Positions 1 through 9,171 of a stretch of 64,000 nucleotides of DNA are shown piece by piece. The translations under genes and the position numbers were made by a program. The DNA comes from Clostridiales bacterium (GTDB lineage: Bacteria; Bacillota; Clostridia; Christensenellales; Borkfalkiaceae). A model generated the notes under the pieces. That model had not been told where the DNA came from. It was given only the letters and a program-made list of their open reading frames with translations, and ran no database searches. The stretch lies in assembly GCA_015055945.1 (NCBI GenBank), contig SVHH01000003.1, forward strand, positions 147,138 through 211,137, read 5' to 3'. Within the stretch, counting starts at the first letter, position 1. Each line of letters starts with the position of its first letter.

Positions 1-1262
1 CGTTTGCTTTTGGCGCTCCAGAATTTGTTTTAACTAACAATGAGTATGCAAAAATTGCCCAAAAGGTAAACGAATATGCTAAGCGTGGTTTAAGAGTGCT
101 TGTGTTTGCACACACCGATACCCCGCTTGCAGAAAACTTCTTACCTAGAGATTTTACTCCGTTAAGCTTGTTTATTATTGCAGACAACGTTCGTGAAGAT
201 GCAATTAAAACGATTGCATGGTTCAAAGAAAACGACGTAGCAGTAAAAGTTATATCGGGCGACAATCCCTTAACCGTTTCTGAAGTTAGTAAACGCGTAG
301 GTATTCCCAACGCTGAACAATACATAAGTTTAGAAGGTTTAAGTGAAAAAGAAGTTGAAGACGCTGCAAATAAGTATACGGTTTTTGGCAGAGTTTCCCC
401 CGAACAAAAAGCAATACTTATTCGCTCATTAAAGGCCGCTGGGCACGTAACCGCAATGACTGGCGACGGCGTAAACGACATTCTTGCGCTTAAGGAGGCC
501 GATTGCGCTATTTCAGTTGCCGCTGGTAGTGATGCCGCTCGCAACGTATCACACATTGTATTAATGGATAATAACTTTAATTCAATGCCTAAAATCGTTC
601 ATGAAGGTAGGCGCGTTATCAACAACGTACAAAGTTCCGCATCACTATTTTTAATGAAAACGATTTTCACAATGCTTATGGCGGTTATAACCTTGTTCCT
701 ACCGTACATGACCGCTTATCCCTACAAACTTTCAAATATGATAATGTTTGAAGTTTTCATAGCGGGTATTCCTTCAACACTACTATCATTCCAACCCAAC
801 GATTCTCGCGTTGAAGGTAGTTTTATAAACAAAGTCATCGCAAAATCATTACCCGCGGGTGTATTGATGGTTCTTAGCGTTTTAATGGTTGAAACAGCAA
901 GAATTTTTGTCAATATGTACTCCCCAGACCAAATGATTTACGAAACTATGGGCATTTACGTTTTGACTTACGTTGGTTTAATCAACTTGTTTATGACTTG
1001 TAGACCTTTCAATATGTTTAGAACAATTTTGTTTACGCTGACGACTTTGATTATTCTAACGCTCACTTACCTATCATTCAACGGGCAGATAAGCAACCTA
1101 CTCTCACTCACCGTTATGCTGCCCCTATCTGAATACTGGCATCACTTAGCAATTACTGGTGGAATTATAATTATAAATATACCGCTTGCGTTCGTATTGA
1201 GAAACGCGTTCAATAAAATTGACGTAAATAAATTCTTCTCTAAAATTTTCAAAAATCAATAA
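1..1262 (+). CDS. cation-translocating P-type ATPase, 3' part (CtpE-like)
   Basis: The reading frame is open from base 3, so the gene begins outside the window; the phosphorylated DKTGT aspartate and the first membrane helices are missing. What remains is the end of the nucleotide/phosphorylation domain, with the HAD motif TGDGVND at about bases 459-479, followed by about six hydrophobic helices. The stretch after TGDGVND (AADCAI-like, then SDAARNVSHIVL) and the large ending resemble the CtpE-like branch of P-type ATPases, which in mycobacteria has been linked to calcium; here the ion cannot be assigned. It pumps a cation across the cytoplasmic membrane using ATP. A GTG at base 96 is internal, not a start. 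The gene is followed by its own terminator. Confidence 0.88.
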   Translation, partial: FAFGAPEFVLTNNEYAKIAQKVNEYAKRGLRVLVFAHTDTPLAENFLPRDFTPLSLFIIADNVREDAIKTIAWFKENDVAVKVISGDNPLTVSEVSKRVGIPNAEQYISLEGLSEKEVEDAANKYTVFGRVSPEQKAILIRSLKAAGHVTAMTGDGVNDILALKEADCAISVAAGSDAARNVSHIVLMDNNFNSMPKIVHEGRRVINNVQSSASLFLMKTIFTMLMAVITLFLPYMTAYPYKLSNMIMFEVFIAGIPSTLLSFQPNDSRVEGSFINKVIAKSLPAGVLMVLSVLMVETARIFVNMYSPDQMIYETMGIYVLTYVGLINLFMTCRPFNMFRTILFTLTTLIILTLTYLSFNGQISNLLSLTVMLPLSEYWHHLAITGGIIIINIPLAFVLRNAFNKIDVNKFFSKIFKNQ

Positions 1263-1270
1263 TATAAAAA

Positions 1271-1295
1271 GCCTACTAAATTTGGTAGGCTTTTC
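1271..1295 (+). terminator. terminator of the P-type ATPase gene
   Basis: Hairpin of two 10-base arms (1271-1280 and 1281-1290, one G-T pair; the innermost bases must form the loop) followed directly by a T run, nine bases after the stop codon. Confidence 0.8.
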
Positions 1296-1307
1296 TTCTT
1301 GAATAAC

Positions 1308-1338
1308 AAAAACGCCGTTGCAATTTGCAACGGCGTTT
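1308..1338 (-). terminator. terminator of acpP
   Basis: Nearly perfect inverted repeat (AACGCCGTTGCA / TGCAACGGCGTT) at 1311-1337. It is flanked by A residues on the left (a T run on the minus strand) and lies 13 bases after the acpP stop. It may also stop plus-strand read-through. Confidence 0.8.
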
Positions 1339-1350
1339 TCTATTCGATTA

Positions 1351-1578
1351 TTATTTACCTTCAATCATTTTAACGATATCGCCAACAGTTTTAATGTTAA
1401 CAGCATCTTCTTCAGGAACGGTAACGTTGAATTCTTCTTCTAAACTCATAAGCATTTCAACAACGTCAAGTGAGTCAGCACCTAAATCTTTTACAATATC
1501 CTTATCTTCAGTGATTTCATCAACTGATTTGTTTAATTGCTGAGCAATAAGTTCTTTTACCTTATCGACAGTTGCCAT
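1351..1578 (-). CDS. acpP: acyl carrier protein
   Basis: A 75-residue acidic protein of the normal ACP length. Ser36 in the GADSLD motif is the attachment site for 4'-phosphopantetheine, and the DLGADSLDVVEM helix-II signature is intact. ACP carries growing acyl chains in cytoplasmic type II fatty acid synthesis. The ATG is preceded by GGAGG at good distance. The gene stands alone between its own promoter and its own terminator; other fab genes are not in the window. Its high expression fits the near-consensus promoter. Confidence 0.97.
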   Translation of the reverse strand: MATVDKVKELIAQQLNKSVDEITEDKDIVKDLGADSLDVVEMLMSLEEEFNVTVPEEDAVNIKTVGDIVKMIEGK

Positions 1579-1608
1579 CTAAGTTTCCTCCAAATTTTTT
1601 ATACATTT

Positions 1609-1637
1609 ATTATAATATATTTTGCCACATAATGCAA
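1609..1637 (-). promoter_or_regulatory. sigma-A promoter of acpP
   Basis: -35 TTGCAT (minus strand, 1632-1637), 17-base spacer, -10 TATAAT (1609-1614), about 30 bases before the start codon. Confidence 0.75.
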
Positions 1638-1664
1638 GTATTATTAGCAAAAAATTAAATTTGA

Positions 1665-3038
1665 TTACTCAACAGCAGGAAGTGAATCAAAGCCCTTTTT
1701 CAAGTCTTCTTCAGTAGGAACGTAATCGCTCATAGTTTTTGCGTTATACGCACTGTACGCAGCAAGGTCAAAGTAGCCAGTACCAGTTAAGCAGAATACA
1801 ATCTTTTTCTTTTCGCCAGTTTCTTTGCATTTGAGCGCTTCGTCAATAGCAACCCTTATTGCGTGTGAAGATTCGGGCGCAGGAAGAATACCTTCAGATT
1901 TAGCAAAAGTAACGGCTGCTTCAAATACTCTAGTTTGTTCAACTGCAACCGCATCGATATAACCGTCGTGATAAAGTTTAGAAACGATAGGATTCATACC
2001 GTGATATCTAAGTCCGCCAGAGTGGCTAACTGCGGGCATAAATCCGTTGCCAAGCGTACACATTTTAAGAAGCGGAGTCATTTTACCAGTATCACCAAAG
2101 TCGTAAGCGTATTTACCACGAGTGAGCGACGGACAAGATTTAGGTTCAACACCTATAATCTTATATTTTGCAGTTCCATTAATAACGTCTTTAACAAACG
2201 GAGCAATAAAACCACCGAAGTTAGATCCACCGCCAACGCAAGCAATAAGAACGTCGGGCTCAATATTGTATTTATCAAGAGCAATTTTAGTTTCTAAACC
2301 GATAATTGATTGATGAAGCACAACGTGATCCATTACGCTACCCAAAACATACTTACAGTTGGGCGTTTCAAGTGCTTTTTCAGTTGCTTCCGAAACAGCA
2401 CAACCAAGCGACCCACCAGTTCCGGGGAATTGTTCTAAAATCTTTCTACCAACCTTGGTCGTTTCAGACGGACTAGGAATAACCTTACCGCCATAAGTTT
2501 CGATAACGGCTTTTCTAAACGGCTTTTGTTCTGCGCTAGATTTTACCATAAAAACGGTTAAATCCATATTATAATAAGCGCACGCCATAGAAAGCGCCGT
2601 ACCCCATTGACCTGCACCAGTTTCGGTCGTAAGTGAAGTTAAACCTTGTTCTTTTGCATAATATGCTTGCGCAATAGCAGAGTTAAGTTTATGTGAGCCT
2701 GATGTGTTGTTACCTTCAAACTTATAGTAAATTTCAGCGGGAGTATCTAAAACCTTTTCTAAGCAATACGCTCTAGTTAAAGGTGACGGACGAATCATTG
2801 CATAAAAGTCTTGAACTTCTTCAGGAATTTCAATATATTCATCGGTAAAGTTCAATTCTTGTTTAGCAAGTTCTTCACAGAAAACTTCGCTAAAATCTTC
2901 TAAAGTGCACGGTTTTAAGGTTTTGGGATTTAATGCGGGTTCGTGCTTATCTTTCATAACCGCATTCATATTATACCAGTATTTAGGAAGTTCACTCTCC
3001 GAAAGGAATATTTTGGTAGGAATTTTTTTGTCTTTCAT
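1665..3038 (-). CDS. trpB: TrpB2-type tryptophan synthase beta chain
   Basis: A PLP enzyme of 457 residues that joins indole to serine to make tryptophan. PLP would bind Lys117 in GSHKLNSA; the glutamate-bearing TETGAGQWG loop follows at about 138-146 and the phosphate-binding GGGSN near 268. The length and the N-terminal extension before the core are those of the TrpB2 subgroup rather than the roughly 400-residue TrpB1. There is no trpA or other trp gene in the window, so it may act alone on free indole. It is led by a T-box whose specifier reads TGG (Trp), which supports a tryptophan role over the other reactions suggested for TrpB2 proteins. The ATG has an upstream AAGGAG. Confidence 0.92.
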   Translation of the reverse strand: MKDKKIPTKIFLSESELPKYWYNMNAVMKDKHEPALNPKTLKPCTLEDFSEVFCEELAKQELNFTDEYIEIPEEVQDFYAMIRPSPLTRAYCLEKVLDTPAEIYYKFEGNNTSGSHKLNSAIAQAYYAKEQGLTSLTTETGAGQWGTALSMACAYYNMDLTVFMVKSSAEQKPFRKAVIETYGGKVIPSPSETTKVGRKILEQFPGTGGSLGCAVSEATEKALETPNCKYVLGSVMDHVVLHQSIIGLETKIALDKYNIEPDVLIACVGGGSNFGGFIAPFVKDVINGTAKYKIIGVEPKSCPSLTRGKYAYDFGDTGKMTPLLKMCTLGNGFMPAVSHSGGLRYHGMNPIVSKLYHDGYIDAVAVEQTRVFEAAVTFAKSEGILPAPESSHAIRVAIDEALKCKETGEKKKIVFCLTGTGYFDLAAYSAYNAKTMSDYVPTEEDLKKGFDSLPAVE

Positions 3039-3060
3039 AATTATTTCTCCTTATGTTTAT

Positions 3061-3335
3061 TAGCAAACGGTAAAAACAAAATAAAAACACGGTAAAAACG
3101 CCTTTATGGGACGAATTTATCCGTGTTGCCACCCATTTTCACAAACAATGTTTGCCTTATTAAGATACCATCATATCTTGCCATTTTAACGCTAAGCCCG
3201 CGTCAATGACTACTGTTACTTCGCCACTGCCCTCAGTAATCCATTCAGAACCGCCCGCCGCTTGCTTTCACCACCCGCAAACTCTCTATAGACTAAAGCG
3301 AAACCTACTACTTTACATCAACGGTTTATTTATTT
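3061..3335 (-). promoter_or_regulatory. T-box riboswitch, tryptophan specifier, upstream of trpB2
   Basis: The minus-strand leader has the T-box landmarks in order: an AGAGAG stem I start (3282-3287), a specifier loop reading CTGAA-TGG-ATT (TGG at 3241-3243), the conserved region AACAGTAGTC, and the T-box sequence GGGTGGCAACACGG at 3121-3134. A terminator pairs AACACGG with CCGTGTT and is followed by T-rich sequence (3075-3126). In this family uncharged tRNA matching the specifier favours the antiterminator, so tryptophan shortage should turn trpB2 on. The T-box core has CAAC where GTACC is usual, a tolerated variant. Confidence 0.88.
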
Positions 3336-3340
3336 GTTTT

Positions 3341-3369
3341 ATAATAGCACCTTTTTTTATAACTGTCAA
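3341..3369 (-). promoter_or_regulatory. sigma-A promoter of the trpB2 T-box leader
   Basis: -35 TTGACA (3364-3369), 17-base spacer, -10 TATTAT (3341-3346) on the minus strand. Confidence 0.85.
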
Positions 3370-3389
3370 CCAATTACAAATAAAATTAA

Positions 3390-5189
3390 CTATTTTTTTA
3401 ATAAAATCATATAGTCGTTCTCTTTCAAATCCACTCCGCCATCAAATTCTTTATTTGATATTAAATCAGTTAAAACTCCGTCAAAAGATAAAGAAAGCGG
3501 CTCTTTCGAAAGATTTACGGCGATAAGAAGTTCAGCGTTTTCATCAATTCTTTCAAAAATAAACGCGCCATTGTCAGCGTAAACTTCTTTAAACTTACCA
3601 CCTGCAAAACACGAATATTCTTTGCGAATATTACCTAAAAACTTATACCAAGAAATAAGTTCTTTATTTTCTTTACCCCAAGGGTAAGTTCTTCTATTCA
3701 GCGGATCGATATAGCCTTGCATACCCGCTTCATCCCCGTAATAAATACACGGCACGCCGCAAAGCGTAAACTGTAATAGTGATGCAATTTTAACCTTATT
3801 TATGGCGGCTGCAAGGTCGTTTTCAGATATAAACGTCTTAGACATTTCCGCCTTCGATTTACCGCTCATATCAGACCCACAAAGCGAAGTAATAAGCCTA
3901 CACGTATCGTGAGTTGATAAGATATTCATTAAAGAATTAAGTACGCTTTCGGGATAATGGTCGATTTGTTCTTTCACAGTAAAACTAAGTACTTTCGCAT
4001 CGCCGTTTCTAACAAAATTAATAATGGCATTCTTCAGTGGATAGTTCATTACTGAATCGAGTTCTTTACCTAAAAAATATTCTCTACGCACTCCATAAGC
4101 AATTTTATTTGACGCATCTTCCCAAACTTCGCCTATTAAGACTGCATCTTTATTATTACGTTTAACAGCCGAGCGTATATTTCTAACAAAACTACTTGGA
4201 AGTTCATCAACAACGTCTAAACGCCAACCGCCTATACCCATCTTTGTATAATGCTCAATTACACCGTTTTTGCCAGTTATAAAGTCAACATAATCAGCGT
4301 TTGATTCATTTACCGCAGGCAATACTTTTATACCCCACCACGCTTCATAATCGTTAGGATAAGACTTAAAATTATACCAGTCGTAATACTTAGACTCTTT
4401 TGAATTATAAGCACCTATTGAATCATATTTACCGTATTTATTAAAGTAAACACTATCATCGCCAGTATGATTAAAAACACCGTCTAAAATAATTTTTATT
4501 CCGTGCTCATTAGCCTTTTTTATAAGCAACTTAAAATCTTCTGCAGTCCCAAGCAATTCATCTATTTGCATATAATCGCCAGTATCATAGCGATGATTAG
4601 AAAACGCTTTAAAGATTGGATTAAGATAAATCACACTAACGCCGAGTTCTTCTAAATATGGCAGTTTTTCAATAATACCTTGCAAATCTCCACCAAAAAA
4701 GTCATTGTTTACAACTTGTCCTTTTTCGTTTGGTTCATATATAGGCATATCATCCCAGTTATCGTGCAAAATCTTATCAGATGATACGCTAGAGTTTTTA
4801 TTAACCCTATTAAATCTGTCGGGAAAAATTTGATAAATTATACCGCCACCAAGCCAACTAGGCACGCTAAATTCACTATCAAAGATAGATAATTGAAAAC
4901 GCGTAGGAGTTGAAGTGATTTCTCCTTGCATATTGTTGTTTTGTCCTAAAAAATAACCGCTACCAAGGTCAAAACAATAAAAATACAACCCAATAGGTAG
5001 CATTATGTCACACATAAACACATCGCCATCCTTAAGCATATCAATACGGTTATCAATGGTTTCACCATCTTTTTGGACAAGCAAAACTACAGAGTCAAAA
5101 TTACCTTTGACTCTGATAGTTAACCGTTTATTGAAAGGCACGGCACCCGTATGACTTTTATAAAATACGTCTAATGGGTTGTAATACAT
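3390..5189 (-). CDS. GH13 alpha-amylase / neopullulanase-type glucan hydrolase
   Basis: A 599-residue family GH13 enzyme. An N-terminal beta domain (about 1-105, CBM34-like) precedes the catalytic barrel, which opens with IIYQIFPDRF. Conserved GH13 regions are visible: DGVFNH (Asp236, His241), GWRLD with the nucleophile Asp325, IGEVWE with the acid/base Glu354, and STHD with Asp428. There is no signal peptide, so it should cut glycogen or imported maltodextrins in the cytoplasm. It is the last gene of the glycogen operon: its ATG directly follows the glgP stop codon with no gap, so it is probably translationally coupled. The exact bond preference (alpha-1,4 or alpha-1,6) cannot be read from the sequence. 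Confidence 0.9.
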   Translation of the reverse strand: MYYNPLDVFYKSHTGAVPFNKRLTIRVKGNFDSVVLLVQKDGETIDNRIDMLKDGDVFMCDIMLPIGLYFYCFDLGSGYFLGQNNNMQGEITSTPTRFQLSIFDSEFSVPSWLGGGIIYQIFPDRFNRVNKNSSVSSDKILHDNWDDMPIYEPNEKGQVVNNDFFGGDLQGIIEKLPYLEELGVSVIYLNPIFKAFSNHRYDTGDYMQIDELLGTAEDFKLLIKKANEHGIKIILDGVFNHTGDDSVYFNKYGKYDSIGAYNSKESKYYDWYNFKSYPNDYEAWWGIKVLPAVNESNADYVDFITGKNGVIEHYTKMGIGGWRLDVVDELPSSFVRNIRSAVKRNNKDAVLIGEVWEDASNKIAYGVRREYFLGKELDSVMNYPLKNAIINFVRNGDAKVLSFTVKEQIDHYPESVLNSLMNILSTHDTCRLITSLCGSDMSGKSKAEMSKTFISENDLAAAINKVKIASLLQFTLCGVPCIYYGDEAGMQGYIDPLNRRTYPWGKENKELISWYKFLGNIRKEYSCFAGGKFKEVYADNGAFIFERIDENAELLIAVNLSKEPLSLSFDGVLTDLISNKEFDGGVDLKENDYMILLKK

Positions 5190-7604
5190 TTATTTAATAC
5201 TCTTTAGTTTCCAAATTGTGTTAGCGTAATCGCGGATACTTCTATCCGCAGCAAATATACCTGCGGTTGCTATGTTATTTAAACTCTTCTTTGCCCACAA
5301 CATTTTATCTTGATATACTTTATCTGCCTTAGCATGAACGTCGCTAAACGCACCGAAGTCTGCAAGACACATATAAGGATCAGCAACTGGGCTTCCAGTG
5401 AGCAAATACTGAGCAATATCAGTAAAGGTTTGACCGTTGAAGCCAACGTTAAGCGCGTTAATAACCCTTTCTAACTTCTTATTATTTACGTAGAATTCAG
5501 ACGCGTTATAACCCTGCGCCCAAAGTCTATCAACTTCTTGAGTGGTAAGCCCAAATATAAAGATATTATCATCCCCGCACGCTTCTCTAATTTCAACGTT
5601 TGCCCCGTCAAGCGTGCCGATAGTTAGAGCACCGTTAATCATAAACTTCATATTACCAGTTCCGCTCGCTTCTTTACCCGCTTGAGAAATTTGTTCACTA
5701 ATTTCAGTTGCAGGCATAAGTTTTTCAGCCATAGAAACACAGTAATCTTCCATATAAACAACATTTAATTTTTCGTTAATTTTGGGGTGTTTTCTAATAT
5801 CTTCACTCAAGCAACAAATAAGTTTAATAATTTGCTTCGCAAAGTAATAGCCGGGCGCTGCCTTTGCACCAAAAATAAAGGTTTTCGGTTGCATAGGAAG
5901 ATCGGGGTTTTCTTTCAAGTCATTATAGAGTGAAATAATATAGAGCGCATTTAGCAATTGACGTTTATATTCGTGTAGTCTTTTTGCTTGAACGTCAAAA
6001 AGTGAGTCGGGGTTAATCTTAAACCCTTGCTTTTTACTTGCAAAATCACAGAACTGCAGTTTCTTTATATGCTTAATTTCATTGAGTTTAGCAAGTACGG
6101 TCTTATCATTTTCAAACTTCTTAAAATCGATAAGTTTACTTGCATCCATAACGTAACCATCGCCTATGCAATCGTTAAGTAGCGCGCAGAGTTCGGGGTT
6201 AGATTGACAAAGCCAACGTCTATGCGCAATACCGTTGGTAACATTAGTAAACTTTTCGGGATAAACGTCATAGAAATCTTTAAAAATACTATTCTTTATA
6301 ATTCCACTGTGAAGTGCTGAAACACCGTTAACAGTATGAGACGCAACAACGCTTAAATTTGCCATTTTGATTTGACTGTGGGAGAAAATACTCATTCTGT
6401 CAATCTTATCCCAGTCACCAGGGAATCTATTCCACATATCAGCACAAAATCTTTGGTTGATTTCTCTTAAAATCATGTGGATACGCGGCAATCTTCTTGC
6501 AATTAAATCTTCACTCCACTTTTCCAACGCTTCACTCATGACGGTGTGATTTGTGTATGCAACCGTTCTAGTAACGATGCTCCACGCATCATCCCAAGAA
6601 TATCCCCTTTCATCCATCAAAATACGCATAAGTTCGGGAATACAAAGTGCGGGGTGCGTGTCGTTAATGTGAATTGCTGCCTTGTCTGGTAAAGAATCTA
6701 GCGAGCCGTAACGCTTTTCGTGATCGTTTACGATATCTTGAAGCGCAGCAGATACTAGCAAGTATTGTTGTTTGAGCCTTAAAGATTTACCTTCAAAGTG
6801 GTTGTCTGACGGATATAAAACCTTAGAAATAAGGTCGGCTTCGTTATCTTCTTGCATACTGCGAATATAATCGCCTTGCGAGAAGGTTTTCATATCGAAG
6901 TCGCGGATATTTTGCGCCTTCCAAAGTCTAAGAACTGAAACGGCTTCACTGTCTTTACCTGAAATCATCATATCGTAAGCAACCGCTTCAACTTCTTTTG
7001 CGTCAAAATGGTCGATTTTTAAGCCGTTTTCCGTCCAGTATTCTTTCAAATGCCCGTCAAACTTAACCTTATAAATTTTATCTTGGCGTTGAGTAAGCCA
7101 AACTTCGCCGCCAGGAAGCCAAATATCAGGAAGTTCCATTTGCCAACCGTCAACAAGTTTTTGCTTAAACAAGCCGTATTCATATCTTATTGAGTAGCCC
7201 ATTGCGGGATAGTTTTGGCTTGCAAGCGCATCCATAAAACACGCAGCAAGTCTACCCAGACCACCGTTACCTAAGCCCGCATCTGGCTCCATATCGTATA
7301 ATTCTTCTAAAGAACAATTAAATTCTTTCTTTAAAGCATTATTTAATACGTCTTGAATACTTAAGTTGTAAGTGTTGTTTTTAAGTGATTGACCAAGCAA
7401 AAATTCCATGCAAAGATAATAAACTCTTTTACCACCTTTTTCACGGTATTTTTTATTAAATGCACTGCGTTTTTCAAGAAGAATATCTCTAATACACATA
7501 ACTAGTGCTTTATAAACTTGTTCTTTGTTTGCTTCTTTAGGTCCAACGCCGAAATACTTTGAAAGTTTACTCTTTATAAGTCCGACTGCCTCTTTTTCTG
7601 TCAT
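5190..7604 (-). CDS. glgP: glycogen/starch/maltodextrin phosphorylase
   Basis: An 804-residue GT35 phosphorylase that releases glucose-1-phosphate from glycogen ends. The N-terminal GLGNGGLGRLAA stretch is at about 110-121, and the PLP-binding Lys653 sits in GNMKFMINGALTIG. Length is normal for the family (about 800). It lies between glgA and the GH13 enzyme, so the operon encodes both synthesis and breakdown of the polymer. A GGAG-type site precedes the ATG in the 24-base gap after glgA. Confidence 0.96.
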   Translation of the reverse strand: MTEKEAVGLIKSKLSKYFGVGPKEANKEQVYKALVMCIRDILLEKRSAFNKKYREKGGKRVYYLCMEFLLGQSLKNNTYNLSIQDVLNNALKKEFNCSLEELYDMEPDAGLGNGGLGRLAACFMDALASQNYPAMGYSIRYEYGLFKQKLVDGWQMELPDIWLPGGEVWLTQRQDKIYKVKFDGHLKEYWTENGLKIDHFDAKEVEAVAYDMMISGKDSEAVSVLRLWKAQNIRDFDMKTFSQGDYIRSMQEDNEADLISKVLYPSDNHFEGKSLRLKQQYLLVSAALQDIVNDHEKRYGSLDSLPDKAAIHINDTHPALCIPELMRILMDERGYSWDDAWSIVTRTVAYTNHTVMSEALEKWSEDLIARRLPRIHMILREINQRFCADMWNRFPGDWDKIDRMSIFSHSQIKMANLSVVASHTVNGVSALHSGIIKNSIFKDFYDVYPEKFTNVTNGIAHRRWLCQSNPELCALLNDCIGDGYVMDASKLIDFKKFENDKTVLAKLNEIKHIKKLQFCDFASKKQGFKINPDSLFDVQAKRLHEYKRQLLNALYIISLYNDLKENPDLPMQPKTFIFGAKAAPGYYFAKQIIKLICCLSEDIRKHPKINEKLNVVYMEDYCVSMAEKLMPATEISEQISQAGKEASGTGNMKFMINGALTIGTLDGANVEIREACGDDNIFIFGLTTQEVDRLWAQGYNASEFYVNNKKLERVINALNVGFNGQTFTDIAQYLLTGSPVADPYMCLADFGAFSDVHAKADKVYQDKMLWAKKSLNNIATAGIFAADRSIRDYANTIWKLKSIK

Positions 7605-7628
7605 AATTGTTTGCTCCTGTAAAGTAAA

Positions 7629-9161
7629 TTATTTGTTGTAAAGTTTCTCATATTCCCCAGCTTGAACTTTCCAAGAAAAATCAGTTGTCATTGCACGGTT
7701 TTGAACGTCTAACCATTTTTCTTTATCCTTAAAAGTCCTAATCGCTTCATTTATTACGTAAAGCATATCGTGTGCGTTATAATCGTGGAAGGTAAATCCG
7801 TTACCTTTAACGCCTGTGTACGCTTTAATACTATCGTTAAGCCCGCCAGTTTCACGAACTACTGGAACTGTGCCGTAACGGCTTGCAATCATTTGTGAAA
7901 GCCCGCACGGTTCCATCTTTGACGGCATTAAGAAAATATCTGCACCAGAATAGATTTTTCTTGATAAATCTTGGTTAAATGCAATTACAGTTACACACTT
8001 TCCACCATAACAATGTGATAAATGCGTAAAGTAATTTTCATAACCTATTTCGCCTTTACCAAGTATTACTACTTGCACGTCTTGAGTAAGCAAATCTTCA
8101 ATTGCTGCCTTAACAATATCAAGCCCTTTATGTGAGACAAGTCGAGATATAATTGCTATAATCGGCACGTCGCCCCTTACTGGAAGATTAAGCATTTTTT
8201 GAAGTTCCGCCTTACAAACCGCTTTACCAGACAAATCTTTATCAGTATAGTTTGCAAATAGATATTTGTCAGTTTTGGGATTATAATAATCAACGTCTAT
8301 GCCGTTTAATATACCGTATACTTTTTGCGCGTTTCTATTGATAATTCCGTCTAAACCGTGCGCAAAGAAAGGCGTTTTTATTTCTTCAGCGTAAGTTGGG
8401 CTAACCGTTGAAACGATGTCAGACATTTCAATTGCACCTTTCATAAGGTTAACCATTCCGTCAAACTCAACTTTTTCTCTCAAAGTATCGCTAAACCCAA
8501 ACAAATCACCGAAGGTAAACATATCAAACTTACCTTGATATTCAATGTTGTGGATAGTAAATACGGTTTTAATCTTATTAAACTTTTCATCGCCGTAATA
8601 CATGCCCTTTAGGTAAATGATTGCCGCTGCCGTTTGCCAGTCATTACAATGCAAAACGTCGGGATATATATCTAATCTTGACAAAGTATCGAGCGCCGCG
8701 CGTGAAAAGTATGCAAACCTTTCCCCGTCGTCATAAAATCCATAAATATTGCCTTCACGCTTAAAATAATATTCGTTATCAATAAAATAGAATTTTACGC
8801 CTTGATATTCGTAATAAAATACTCCAGCATATTGCAAGCGCCAACCAACTGAAACCTTAAAATCAGTTAAGAACTTAAACTTAGCCCTAAATTCTTGGTT
8901 AATGCTGCTATAGAGCGGCAAAATCACGCTGACGTCAAGATCTTTATTTTTAGCAAGCGCTTTAGGAAGCGAGCCTAGCACGTCCGCTAAACCACCCGTT
9001 GCTATGAAAGGCGCTGCCTCCGAGCCTAAGAAAACTATTTTTTTCTTCTTTATCACCTTTATCTCAGGTAATTTTTTTGTTGTTTTTTTGGTTTTTACTT
9101 CAGCCGACTTTGTAGTTTTTGCTTTAGTAGTAGATTTTGTTGTCGTTTTAGTACTAGCCAT
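7629..9161 (-). CDS. glgA: glycogen synthase (ADP-glucose type), with a Lys/Thr-rich N-terminal tail
   Basis: A 510-residue GT5 synthase that adds glucosyl units from ADP-glucose. The core starts at about residue 41 (KIVFLGSEAAPF). The first 41 residues are an unusual basic tail with 15 Lys and 11 Thr. The start fits a clear AAGGAG site, so the tail appears genuine. Other family features are in place: HCNDWQT, HNIEYQG and the C-terminal PSKMEPCGLSQ motif. The nucleotide loop reads ATGGLAD (residues 54-60), with Ala54 where classical enzymes such as that of E. coli have the ADP-glucose-contacting lysine of KTGGLAD. Neighbours glgD and glgP leave the role in little doubt. Confidence 0.94.
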   Translation of the reverse strand: MASTKTTTKSTTKAKTTKSAEVKTKKTTKKLPEIKVIKKKKIVFLGSEAAPFIATGGLADVLGSLPKALAKNKDLDVSVILPLYSSINQEFRAKFKFLTDFKVSVGWRLQYAGVFYYEYQGVKFYFIDNEYYFKREGNIYGFYDDGERFAYFSRAALDTLSRLDIYPDVLHCNDWQTAAAIIYLKGMYYGDEKFNKIKTVFTIHNIEYQGKFDMFTFGDLFGFSDTLREKVEFDGMVNLMKGAIEMSDIVSTVSPTYAEEIKTPFFAHGLDGIINRNAQKVYGILNGIDVDYYNPKTDKYLFANYTDKDLSGKAVCKAELQKMLNLPVRGDVPIIAIISRLVSHKGLDIVKAAIEDLLTQDVQVVILGKGEIGYENYFTHLSHCYGGKCVTVIAFNQDLSRKIYSGADIFLMPSKMEPCGLSQMIASRYGTVPVVRETGGLNDSIKAYTGVKGNGFTFHDYNAHDMLYVINEAIRTFKDKEKWLDVQNRAMTTDFSWKVQAGEYEKLYNK

Positions 9162-9171
9162 TATTTTCTCC

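Noticed and set aside
3206..3526. Plus-strand frame of 106 codons upstream of the trpB2 leader
   Set aside because: It lies antisense over the T-box leader, its promoter and the amylase end; no ribosome site.
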